64,000 bases of DNA, from assembly GCA_023382675.1 (NCBI GenBank), contig JAHDWN010000011.1, positions 103,996 to 167,995 on the forward strand, in the 5' to 3' direction. The notes under the pieces are model-generated. The model was not told the DNA's origin, did no database searches, and worked only from the letters and a program-made list of their open reading frames with translations. Below, piece by piece: positions 34,114 to 42,052 of this stretch (position 1 is the stretch's first letter; every line of letters starts with the position of its first letter). A program made the translations under genes and the position numbers. The stretch comes from Anaerolineae bacterium (GTDB lineage: Bacteria; Chloroflexota; Anaerolineae; Aggregatilineales; Phototrophicaceae).

Positions 34114-36252
34114 ATGGCGTATCTGAATCTCATCCTTGAGATCACTGCACTGCCGGACAATCGATACCGGATCAGCATGAACGCGCCGGTTGGCAGCGTG
34201 AGTGCAGAAGCGCCCGTCCCTTTTTCGCCTGAAGAACTCCAGGATTTCAGCACGATCTTCAGCCGCCGGCGTGAGGGCATCACCCGCGCACAGGAGGCGC
34301 AGGCAGCGCGCATTTTCGGCACGCGGCTGTTCGACTTTCTCATCCGCAAGAACCAGGATTTGAACGCGGCCTATTTCGCCAGCCTGGAGCGGGCGGGCAA
34401 CAACGGCCTGCGCATCCGGCTGGTGCTGCAAAATGCCGGGCCGCTGGCCGATTTGCCCTGGGAATTCCTGCGCGATCCGGCCCGCGATTTCCTCGCGCTC
34501 TCGCGTCTGACGCCGATCGTGCGTTATTCACCGCTGCTCAGCGTGCGCCCGCCGGTGCCGGTGACGCCGCCGATCCGGGCGCTGGTCATGATCGCCGCGC
34601 CGGAGGGCTACGAGCCGCTCGACGCCGCCGGGGAGTGGGATCGGCTGCAAGCGGCGACCGAGGATTTGCAGAAGCGCGGGTTGCTGGTGCTGGAGCGGAT
34701 GGAGGATGCGACGCTCATCAGTTTGCAGCGGCGGTTGCGCGCGCGCGATTTCCACATCTTCCATTACATCGGGCACAGCACTTACGACGATCTGGCCGAC
34801 CAGGGGCTGCTCGTCTTCGAGCAAGAGCAGGGCAACCGCGCTCAGTTGGTCAGCGCCGGGTCGCTGGCGCGCGAACTCGGCGACGAAAGCACCATCCGGC
34901 TGGTCGTGCTCAATTCCTGCCGCAGCGCCCAGCAAACGTCGAGCGACGCTTTCTCCGGCATCGCCAGCAGCCTGGTGCAGCGCGGCATCCCTGCCGTCGT
35001 CGCCATGCAGCAGGAGATCACCGACCCAGCGGCGAAAGCCTTTGCCGAGGAGTTCTACCGCGCTATCGCCGAGCAGCTTCCGATTGACAGCGCGATCAGC
35101 GAGGGGCGGCGCGCCATCGCCAACCGCGTGCAGAATATCGAATGGGCGACGCCGGTGCTCTACATGCGTACCGATGACGGCGTGCTCTTCCGCGTCGAAG
35201 CCCCGGCCACCACGCGCACAACCCGGCCTGTCGTGACCGCTGCGGAAACTGCTGCCGAGCGGCCCGCCACGCCGTCGAGATCCCGCAGTCGGCGCGGCTT
35301 ATGGCTGGGTGGGCTGCTCCTGGGCGCGCTCGCCATCTTGACGGCGCTGATCGTGGCGCTGCTTTCGCCGCCGCCCCCGCCGGTGACACCGACGCCGGTG
35401 GTGACGCCGTCACCGCTGCCGGTCGGGCTGCCCGATCTCGAAGTGACGACCTTCCGCATCTTCCCGCAAGAGCCGGGTCCGGGCCAGATCTTCCGCCTGA
35501 GCATCGGCATTCTCAACAGCGGCGAGAGCGATTCCGGGGCATTCGAATATGCCTGGGACGCCAGCCCGCGCCTGCTGAACGCGATCAATGGGCGCGTCGA
35601 AAATGTGACGCCCGGCGCATCCCGCAACTTCACCGTCACCTACGCCTATGGCTGGTGGGGCACCTACGATTCGCTGATCACCGTCGATGACGTGAACACC
35701 GTCGATGAGATCGACGACCGCAACAACAACCGCCGCAGCTTCACCATCGAGGTCGATCCGGCAGCGCCATTCATCGTCGATTTTTCGCTGCTGCCGACGT
35801 TGGACTTCACCGAGCCGGACATGCTGCTGGCCGCCGATTCATACGTGCCGTGGAACATGACCTTCGGTGTGAGCGGGCGCGAACGGATCGATTGTGTCGA
35901 TACGCCGATCCTGTTCCGCCAGGTGGACGAGCGGGATATCGCGATCCAGCCGAACGCGACCGGTGTCGCTGCCGACTGCCCATTCCAGGCGCTGGCGATC
36001 GAACTGGCGCAGCCGGTCGGCAATGCCTTCGCGACGATCATCCCGGCCAGCAACAGCAGCGCCGACATTATCCTCTACAGCGATCGCGCGGGCGCGAACG
36101 AAGTATTCCGTTTCAGCGCGCCGCTGGTGGCGGGGCAGCCGGTCGAGCTGGGCGAGCCTGTAGGCGCGGGCGCGCGTATCCGCCGCATCGAGATCCGCGC
36201 AGAAGGCCAACCGGTGACGCTCACGACTCTGCGGCTGCTCCCGCCGGGGTGA
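34114..36252 (+). CDS. CHAT-domain protease-like protein with membrane helix and CARDB-like domains
   Basis: 712-aa protein. Residues about 1-360 form a CHAT (caspase-fold) domain with catalytic His221 (HYIGHSTYDD) and Cys269 (VVLNSCRSAQ). After a linker comes one membrane helix (about 396-418), a Pro/Thr hinge, a CARDB-type Ig-like domain (about 430-540, VTTFRIFPQEPGPGQIFRLSIG and the VDEIDDRNNNRRSF end) and a further beta domain. The protease part would be inside and the Ig-like part outside. CHAT proteins act in bacterial conflict and programmed death as well as housekeeping. A TIR-WD40 gene follows 275 bp later. Confidence 0.87.
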   Translation: MAYLNLILEITALPDNRYRISMNAPVGSVSAEAPVPFSPEELQDFSTIFSRRREGITRAQEAQAARIFGTRLFDFLIRKNQDLNAAYFASLERAGNNGLRIRLVLQNAGPLADLPWEFLRDPARDFLALSRLTPIVRYSPLLSVRPPVPVTPPIRALVMIAAPEGYEPLDAAGEWDRLQAATEDLQKRGLLVLERMEDATLISLQRRLRARDFHIFHYIGHSTYDDLADQGLLVFEQEQGNRAQLVSAGSLARELGDESTIRLVVLNSCRSAQQTSSDAFSGIASSLVQRGIPAVVAMQQEITDPAAKAFAEEFYRAIAEQLPIDSAISEGRRAIANRVQNIEWATPVLYMRTDDGVLFRVEAPATTRTTRPVVTAAETAAERPATPSRSRSRRGLWLGGLLLGALAILTALIVALLSPPPPPVTPTPVVTPSPLPVGLPDLEVTTFRIFPQEPGPGQIFRLSIGILNSGESDSGAFEYAWDASPRLLNAINGRVENVTPGASRNFTVTYAYGWWGTYDSLITVDDVNTVDEIDDRNNNRRSFTIEVDPAAPFIVDFSLLPTLDFTEPDMLLAADSYVPWNMTFGVSGRERIDCVDTPILFRQVDERDIAIQPNATGVAADCPFQALAIELAQPVGNAFATIIPASNSSADIILYSDRAGANEVFRFSAPLVAGQPVELGEPVGAGARIRRIEIRAEGQPVTLTTLRLLPPG

Positions 36253-36527
36253 GACGGTCGGATTGCGTTGCCGATAATGCCGATTCCTGATTGTGAAAAT
36301 TGAGCGTATTACCGTGGTGGTTTTGCGACCATGCGATGGGTACATGGTGATACCTGTGCTGATGCGGGGAGAATCTCACCAATAGGAGCGGGTGCATCTA
36401 AATGGTGTCGGAAGACCTTTTTTGAGCCGAAAAGTTGAGGCCTGTCGCTTATAAGCGGCGATGAAATACGAAATAGATTTATAATAGTAGTACTCTGATA
36501 TTCTCCTAACTGATTGTCCTCATTGTT

Positions 36528-39341
36528 ATGCCAGAAACACAATCCAAGAACGAGATTTTCATCTCCTACTCTCGTGCTGATCAGCCCTTTGTCACGGGAC
36601 TAATTGTGAGCCTCGAGAAAATCGGTGGTGATCTGTGGGTGGATACTAGCGATATTCCTAAGGGGGTAGCGTGGTGGCACGAAATCAAGCATGGCATTGA
36701 AGGTGCAAATGCTTTTGTATTCATTATCACTCCAAGTTCACTTGAGTCCGAAGTGTGCAATTGGGAACTCGGTTACGCGATTGAAAACAACAAAAAGATC
36801 ATCCCGGTTATTCATGTTGATCCCGATAAGGTGTTCTTAAAAGACCTTCAGCGCTTACAGTGGTCTAGTCCTGAAGGCAAACAAATAGAGGCCGCCAGGA
36901 ACTGGATGGCGCTCCAACGCATTAACTTCATCTTTCTCAGAGAGGCCGATGACTTTGTTGCGGGCGTTCGCGAAATCCTCAATACGGCTCGAACCGATCA
37001 ACCCTATGTCGAGGCACACACACGGCTTCTTCAACGTGCAAGAGAGTGGGAAAGCAAAGGACGAGAGACTAGTTTCCTGCTTCGGGGTACAGAAATTAGC
37101 GAGGCTGAAGCCTGGTTGTTGCGCGGCGTCGCACAAGAGTTTCCACCTTCCAAGCTGCATGTTGCCTATATCACCCAGAGTCGTGAGTACGCTCGAAAAC
37201 AGCGCCAACGCTCGTTGAGAATTGGTGGAGGAGGATTGGTGCTCCTGATCGGCCTACTCTTTTTTGGCCTGAACCAGTTCCAGGTGGCACAAGAGCGAGA
37301 ATTCCAACGTGCCACACAACAGGCAATTGCCCAAACCGAAGTGGCTAATCGGGCAACTCAGCAAGCCATAGCTGAACGCGAAAACGAAAGGGCACGAAGT
37401 CTCGAATTGGCAGAGAGCGCGCGACGAGTATTTTCAGAAGGCGATCCTGATCTTGCATTAGCGCTAGCTATCTTAGCAAACAAAATTGAGGAAGCCCCGG
37501 GAGAGGCCCAACAAACATTGGCCGATTTAGCCTATGCTCCAGGAACTGTACGGCGGTACGAAGGTTTCCAGGAAGGCGTATTCATGCCTGATGGGAAACA
37601 TGCGCTTGCAGCGTTCGACGAGAGCCTTGAGTTGCTTGATCTGGAAAACGGCGCCGCAGTGCGCCCATGGAGTGATCAAGGATACGCAATGATTGCTTCC
37701 GAGACAGGAGAAGCCATATCGTTTATGGGGTCTCGAGTATCTATTTGGGACTTTGCGACGGGACAGACCGTCAATACGTTCACCGGATTCGACGCAAATA
37801 TAACAGATGCGGCAATTAGCGCAGATGGTCATGTATTTATCATCGGACTCGAGAATGGGATAGCCCAAGTTTGGGATGCACGTTCACAGGAATTGATTAC
37901 ATCATTTAATTGGACGGTTAACCACGACTCAATACCAGAGGTTTTGGATCCAACTGAGTGGACACTATTGAAAACGCATGTCGCTATTAGCCCTGATGGA
38001 CGGACCGCAGTTTCTGCTGTGAGCAATATTCCGAACTTCGCATTTGTTCTCGAAGACCCAAGACTACAGTGGTGGAATACGAGCAGCGGCGAGATTATTG
38101 ATCGTCTGGAAGGCCATGCTGAACCAATCGAAAGTGTGGCAATCAGTTCTGATGGACGTTTCGCTTTATCAGGTGGATACAATGAATTGGTAATGTGGGA
38201 TTTGACAAATGGATCCGAAATGCGTCGGTTGTATGGCCCACGGGGATTCGTTCGACATATATCGATTGGTCCTGACAGCAGACAGGCAATCGTGTCGGAC
38301 GAGACTGGCTTGAGACTGATTGAACTCCAGTCTGAATCGGAACTCATGAACCTTGATGTTGGAGGGTTTGGCAGGGGAACGCTTGTGACTGCAATGGCGC
38401 CGGGGCCGGTTGAGAATTCGGCGATAATCGGGGGGTTCAATACGGCTAGTTCTCGTGGAGATGCGACCCTCATAGATATTCTTACGGGAACAACGATCCA
38501 TTCATTTGAGTGGCACGGGAATACTTTATATCTTGGCACTAGCTCCGATAGAAACCTCGCGGTGCATGTTCACGAGGAGGGGATTGATATCTTAGAATTG
38601 ACTACGGGGCGCACTGTTTATACTTATCCGGAATATACAGATGGCAGAATAAGTCCCGATGGGGAGTTGATCCTGGGTCTCGCAAACAACCGTCTCGACG
38701 TTTTGGAGGCTGAAAGCGGGCAAGTGCGCAATTCTCTGGAGGGCTACATTAGTGGCGAGTTTAGTTCTGATAGCCGAACTATCCTCGCTTCCACGGGCAG
38801 TGATTTGCATCTGATGGACTTGAATAACTTCAAGGTCATCCATATCTACGAAGGTTTTACCTATGGTCTGCTTAGTCCTAATGTGGAGACCATTCTGGCT
38901 GTAAGGGGCGAGTGCACATCCCGATCAACGACGTTCTTTCCGTCGAAGCTGAATGGTGAAATCTACGCAATATCATACGAAACTGGCGAAATTCTTAGGC
39001 AGATCGCGCCATCTCTATGTGTGCAAAGCGCCGTATTTAGTCATAACGGGGAGACACTACTGACAGGTCTTCAAGATGGTAGTGTGAGGTTGTGGGATAT
39101 GCTGACGGGCGAGGAAATCAGGCGCGAATGGCATTCCGCAGCGGTCACCGGCGTCATGTTTGGCGAGAGTGATTCGAGCGCATTCTCTGCATCAGAGGAT
39201 GGAATCATCAAGCAGTGGAAGATGATGGTGTCCTCCCAGGATCTCATCACTTGGACTTGTTCACATCGCTATGTTTCTGAACTTTCAAACGAGCAACGCG
39301 ATTTGTTCCAAATTGGAGACTCGTCCGTGGTTTGCCGGTGA
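36528..39341 (+). CDS. TIR-domain protein with membrane helix, coiled coil and WD40 propeller
   Basis: 937-aa protein. The TIR domain (1-135) starts EIFISYSRADQPFV and has the conserved acidic residue Glu80 (SEVCNWELGYA) needed for NAD hydrolysis in active TIRs. It is followed by a helical region, one membrane helix (about 233-250), a Gln/Ala/Glu coiled coil (about 255-310), the ARSLELAESARR...DLALALAILA helix pair seen in bacterial TIR/caspase-WD40 proteins, and about 10 degenerate WD40 repeats to the end (motifs such as VQVWDARS, LVMWDLTNG, VRLWDMLTGEEI). Visibly more A/T-rich than its neighbours, suggesting transfer. Likely a sensor-effector in defence or cell death (inference). Confidence 0.88.
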   Translation: MPETQSKNEIFISYSRADQPFVTGLIVSLEKIGGDLWVDTSDIPKGVAWWHEIKHGIEGANAFVFIITPSSLESEVCNWELGYAIENNKKIIPVIHVDPDKVFLKDLQRLQWSSPEGKQIEAARNWMALQRINFIFLREADDFVAGVREILNTARTDQPYVEAHTRLLQRAREWESKGRETSFLLRGTEISEAEAWLLRGVAQEFPPSKLHVAYITQSREYARKQRQRSLRIGGGGLVLLIGLLFFGLNQFQVAQEREFQRATQQAIAQTEVANRATQQAIAERENERARSLELAESARRVFSEGDPDLALALAILANKIEEAPGEAQQTLADLAYAPGTVRRYEGFQEGVFMPDGKHALAAFDESLELLDLENGAAVRPWSDQGYAMIASETGEAISFMGSRVSIWDFATGQTVNTFTGFDANITDAAISADGHVFIIGLENGIAQVWDARSQELITSFNWTVNHDSIPEVLDPTEWTLLKTHVAISPDGRTAVSAVSNIPNFAFVLEDPRLQWWNTSSGEIIDRLEGHAEPIESVAISSDGRFALSGGYNELVMWDLTNGSEMRRLYGPRGFVRHISIGPDSRQAIVSDETGLRLIELQSESELMNLDVGGFGRGTLVTAMAPGPVENSAIIGGFNTASSRGDATLIDILTGTTIHSFEWHGNTLYLGTSSDRNLAVHVHEEGIDILELTTGRTVYTYPEYTDGRISPDGELILGLANNRLDVLEAESGQVRNSLEGYISGEFSSDSRTILASTGSDLHLMDLNNFKVIHIYEGFTYGLLSPNVETILAVRGECTSRSTTFFPSKLNGEIYAISYETGEILRQIAPSLCVQSAVFSHNGETLLTGLQDGSVRLWDMLTGEEIRREWHSAAVTGVMFGESDSSAFSASEDGIIKQWKMMVSSQDLITWTCSHRYVSELSNEQRDLFQIGDSSVVCR

Positions 39342-39519
39342 CGATGTCCGCGACTTGAGTCTGACTGGAGTATATGGGGTGAATGTGCGCGCACAACCCT
39401 TTACAGCCTGAAGGTTCTTCGACCCGTTCTCCTAGCTTCTCTCGCCTCACATTCCCAGCGAAGATCGGCCCGTCTCACTCACTAGTCAAAAGCATAGGTT
39501 TGGCAGCTAAATTGCCCTC

Positions 39520-39548
39520 TTGACCCGATATGAACCTCGTGCTATTGT
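39520..39548 (+). promoter_or_regulatory. Sigma-70-type promoter of a compact unit
   Basis: TTGACC (39520-39525), a 17-bp spacer, then TATTGT (39543-39548). Transcription would begin near 39555 and run through the strong Shine-Dalgarno and mini-ORF to the hairpin at 39696. The 420-bp space 39342-39761 holds no other gene. Confidence 0.5.
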
Positions 39549-39583
39549 TTTGTCAACGTCGGTTTAACTGAAAGGAGGTGATC

Positions 39584-39622
39584 GTGGATAGTCGCAGTCA
39601 TATGGGGGTGCACCCAAACTAG
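39584..39622 (+). CDS. Mini-ORF (12 codons) behind a perfect anti-SD complement
   Basis: GTG start with a full 16S 3'-end complement AAAGGAGGTGATC (39571-39583) directly before it; GGAGG to GTG spacing is 5 nt. It encodes MDSRSHMGVHPN then TAG. ACCTCC at 39676-39681 could pair with the Shine-Dalgarno in an alternative fold. It may be a leader peptide, an sRNA or a ribosome-binding decoy. No known family. Confidence 0.35.
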   Translation: MDSRSHMGVHPN

Positions 39623-39695
39623 CGCCTCACGATCTCTCTTAAGTGATGCGTCCGCACCTCGTGTGCTATGGGCGTACCTCCAGAGACCGCAGACA

Positions 39696-39721
39696 GACGC
39701 CCTCGGCTTGCCGGGGGCGTC
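39696..39721. terminator. GC-rich hairpin, probable terminator
   Basis: 11-bp arms GACGCCCTCGG (39696-39706) and CCGGGGGCGTC (39711-39721), one G-T wobble, 4-nt loop. On the plus strand it is followed by a short pyrimidine run; on the minus strand it lies 41 nt beyond the end of the CgeB-like gene. It could serve either unit. Confidence 0.6.
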
Positions 39722-39761
39722 ACTGTTTCTCCTGCCTGTGCCTGAAAAATCCCCGCCAGCC

Positions 39762-40889
39762 CTACAACTCCGCGACCAGCCGTTCCAGTTCTGCCGCGCG
39801 CACGTCATACGAATGGGCGCTGTAGACGTGTGCCTGCCCGGCGGCGGCGATCCGTGTCCGTTCGTCATCGTGCGCCAGGTAATACGCCACTTTCTCACGC
39901 AGGTCATCTTCATCACTGTAGGTGACGATGTTCTCGCCGGGCGTGAACCAATCGCGCACGCCCGGACGATCATCGGTGATCTGGAAGATGCCTGCCGCCG
40001 CCGTTTCGAACAGGCGGATGTTGCCACCCCATAAGGCGAAATCGCCGTGCGTGTTGACGCCGATCTTGGCCGCGCCCAGAATCCGCATCGTCTGCTCGCC
40101 GAGCGCCTTGCCGCGCGCAAAACGCCGCAGCGAGGGCGGCACTTCGTGGACACTCCAGATGCCGATGTCGAAGTCGCGCAGGGCTTCCAGTGCCCGCACG
40201 CGGTGACTGTAAAGATGATCCGGCGTCAGCGTGCCGACGAAAGCGATGTCGCAGGCATATTGCTGGCGCTCGGCGTCGCTCAGCGGGTAGGGTTTGTGGA
40301 AGTCCGGGTCGCAGGCGACAATCGGCATGTTGACCATGCGCGGCGCACCCAGTTCGCGCCATTGAATGCCGTGGTAGTAATCTGTGGAGATGACCAGATC
40401 GTAGAGTCGGGCGGCGGCGCGGTCGATGGCCGGGCAGAAAATGATCGGCGAAGTGCCGCAGAAATAGACGATCTTCGTGCCGGTCTCGCGCTTGATCTGC
40501 GCCAGCGTCTCCGGGTAGATGACGTTGTTATCACCGACCATCCAGACCAGGTCGGGTCGGAAGGCGCGCGCCTGCTCGATCAGCCGCGTATTCCGCAGCC
40601 GCAGATCTGGATTCAGGCGCGGCGGGATGCGGCCGAGCGCAGCGTTGACCAGCTTGCCGGGCGTCATACCCTGCGTGTGGCGGGTCGTGGTGCGTTCGCC
40701 GCCGCCAATGACAGGATCAGTGCGATAAAATGCCGCCAGCGTATGCCCACGCTTGCGCAGTGCCTTTTCCCAGAAGAATTGCGCCACGCTCGGCGGAAAC
40801 AGCGGCGGCGTTTCCCCGGCAGGCGTGGCTTCGCGGGCGGCACGCAGTTGCTCGGGATGATGAATTGGAGCGATGAATAGAATTCTCAA
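39762..40889 (-). CDS. CgeB-like glycosyltransferase
   Basis: 375-aa GT-B-type protein of the CgeB/DUF3880-with-Glyco_trans_1_2 kind. Features: RILFIAPIHHPEQL at the start, RPDLVWMVGDNNVIYPETL, a mid-region VISTDYYHGIQWRELGAP, and the C-terminal donor site GVNTHGDFALWGGNIRLFETAAAGIFQITDDRPGVRDWF followed by VYSAHSYDVRAAEL. The TTG start at 40889 has AAAGGA 5 nt upstream; a longer ATG frame would run through repeat DNA (40903-40937) and is unlikely. Acceptor unknown; probably polysaccharide or glycoprotein decoration. Confidence 0.82.
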   Translation of the reverse strand: MRILFIAPIHHPEQLRAAREATPAGETPPLFPPSVAQFFWEKALRKRGHTLAAFYRTDPVIGGGERTTTRHTQGMTPGKLVNAALGRIPPRLNPDLRLRNTRLIEQARAFRPDLVWMVGDNNVIYPETLAQIKRETGTKIVYFCGTSPIIFCPAIDRAAARLYDLVISTDYYHGIQWRELGAPRMVNMPIVACDPDFHKPYPLSDAERQQYACDIAFVGTLTPDHLYSHRVRALEALRDFDIGIWSVHEVPPSLRRFARGKALGEQTMRILGAAKIGVNTHGDFALWGGNIRLFETAAAGIFQITDDRPGVRDWFTPGENIVTYSDEDDLREKVAYYLAHDDERTRIAAAGQAHVYSAHSYDVRAAELERLVAEL

Positions 40890-40902
40890 AGGTGTCCTTT
40901 GT

Positions 40903-40999
40903 GGGCTATTGGCGGTTGGCCTTTGGCCGTTAGCCGAAAATCTCCATTGGCTGTGCAGTGATGGCACATGTGCTAATCTGCTAATGCGCTAATTTGCTG
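40903..40999. repeat. Heptamer and octamer repeat patches
   Basis: At 40903-40937 five in-phase 7-bp units (for example TGGCGGT, TGGCCTT, TGGCCGT). At 40972-40999 three 8-bp units GCTAATCT, GCTAATGC, GCTAATTT. They fill the space between two minus-strand genes. Confidence 0.6.
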
Positions 41000-41001
41000 T
41001 T

Positions 41002-41400
41002 TCAGCGCCCTTCCAGCCAGTCGATCATCGGATTGAGCCAGTATAGGATCCAGCCGTCATCATGGTTCTCGCGCTCGTCCTCGTTCGGGAAATCGCGGTG
41101 GATGAGCATGATCCGCGTCGTCTGTCCATGAGCTTCCAGTTCCCAGCACACCTGCGAGTCTGCCCACTCTTTCGGCCAGTTATCCTGACGCCAGGTGTAT
41201 TCGAGAATGGTCGGCGCTTCGATGCGGGTGAAGCGTCCAGTCGTCTCGCCTGCGAACAGGGCATACGCGCCGCCGATGCGTAGATCGACCGACGCTGTTT
41301 CGTCCACCATCCAGGCGGCGATGGCGGTTTGATCCGTGAGCGCCGCCCAGACACGCTCGACTGGAGCGTGAACAAGCACTGTTTTCCTGATACTGGACAT
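41002..41400 (-). CDS. SRPBCC / AHSA1-like domain protein
   Basis: 132-aa START-like fold protein of the Aha1/CalC type. Pattern: KTVLVHAPVERVWAALTDQTAIAAWM at the start, RIGGAYAL, a Trp-rich ILEYTWRQDNWPKEW strand, TTRIMLIHRDFP and C-terminal helix GWILYWLNPMIDWLEGR. These bind hydrophobic ligands in a cavity; ligand unknown. The ATG at 41400 has AGGAGG 6 nt upstream; the ATG at 41406 abuts that site and is less likely. Confidence 0.82.
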   Translation of the reverse strand: MSSIRKTVLVHAPVERVWAALTDQTAIAAWMVDETASVDLRIGGAYALFAGETTGRFTRIEAPTILEYTWRQDNWPKEWADSQVCWELEAHGQTTRIMLIHRDFPNEDERENHDDGWILYWLNPMIDWLEGR

Positions 41401-41614
41401 CGACATCCTCCTTGAGGGTATCTATTATACTCATCGCTGCACCAACACAATTCCAAAGTGACGTGATCGCCTGCACTATCGGAAGAGTCCGATGATTGCC
41501 TACGACGATGTCGGTGTCGCACTGAAGCTGGTGCGGCAGGTGCGTATCCCCCATGACAATGAGCGACATCGTGCTAGAATCAGATGACGAACTGCGCTTC
41601 AGGTGAGTGTATTT

Positions 41615-42052
41615 ATGACCCGGTCTGTCCCTCGCCAACCGAACCCCGATGCGCCGATGCCGCGCGATCACGCCGGAATGCTGCTCGCCAGCATCATCAT
41701 GGCGACTCTAAGCTGGCTGGGGTTGTATCACCTGATCACGACCGAGTATCCGCGCGTCGGCCAGCGTTTCATCTTCTTTGTGCTGCTGATGATCGCCGTC
41801 GCCGGGACAGTCATCCCGTTCGTGCGCTATCTCAACGTGCGCTTTACCCGCGTTACGCAGCCGGTGCCGCCGAGCGGCGTCATTGTTCGCCAGGGCGTCT
41901 GGGTCGGCCTGTTCGTCGTGTTGTGTGCCTGGATGCAGATCCCGCGTGCGCTGACGCTGCCGATTGCCTTCTTCCTGGCGCTGGCGCTGATCGTTGTCGA
42001 AATCTTCCTGCGCAGCCGCGAGATCCAGCATGAACGCGAAAACGCCCGCTAA
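41615..42052 (+). CDS. Small membrane protein overlapping selA
   Basis: 145-aa protein with four predicted membrane helices (LLASIIMATLSWLGLYHL, FIFFVLLMIAVAGTVIPFV, VWVGLFVVLCAW, LPIAFFLALALIVVEIFL). AGGTGAG lies 7 nt before the ATG at 41615; a GTG at 41603 is possible. It overlaps the selA start by 23 bp, implying coupled translation. Family not recognised; such four-helix proteins are common in Chloroflexota. Confidence 0.7.
   Translation: MTRSVPRQPNPDAPMPRDHAGMLLASIIMATLSWLGLYHLITTEYPRVGQRFIFFVLLMIAVAGTVIPFVRYLNVRFTRVTQPVPPSGVIVRQGVWVGLFVVLCAWMQIPRALTLPIAFFLALALIVVEIFLRSREIQHERENAR

Noticed and set aside
39542..40153. 203-codon minus-strand frame overlapping the CgeB-like gene and the compact unit
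   Set aside because: It is a frame-shifted shadow of the glycosyltransferase, Arg/Ser-rich and without homology features.
40890..40967. N-terminal extension of the CgeB-like protein from an upstream ATG
   Set aside because: The extension is translated repeat DNA (heptamer array); the TTG at 40889 has a good ribosome site and the normal family start.
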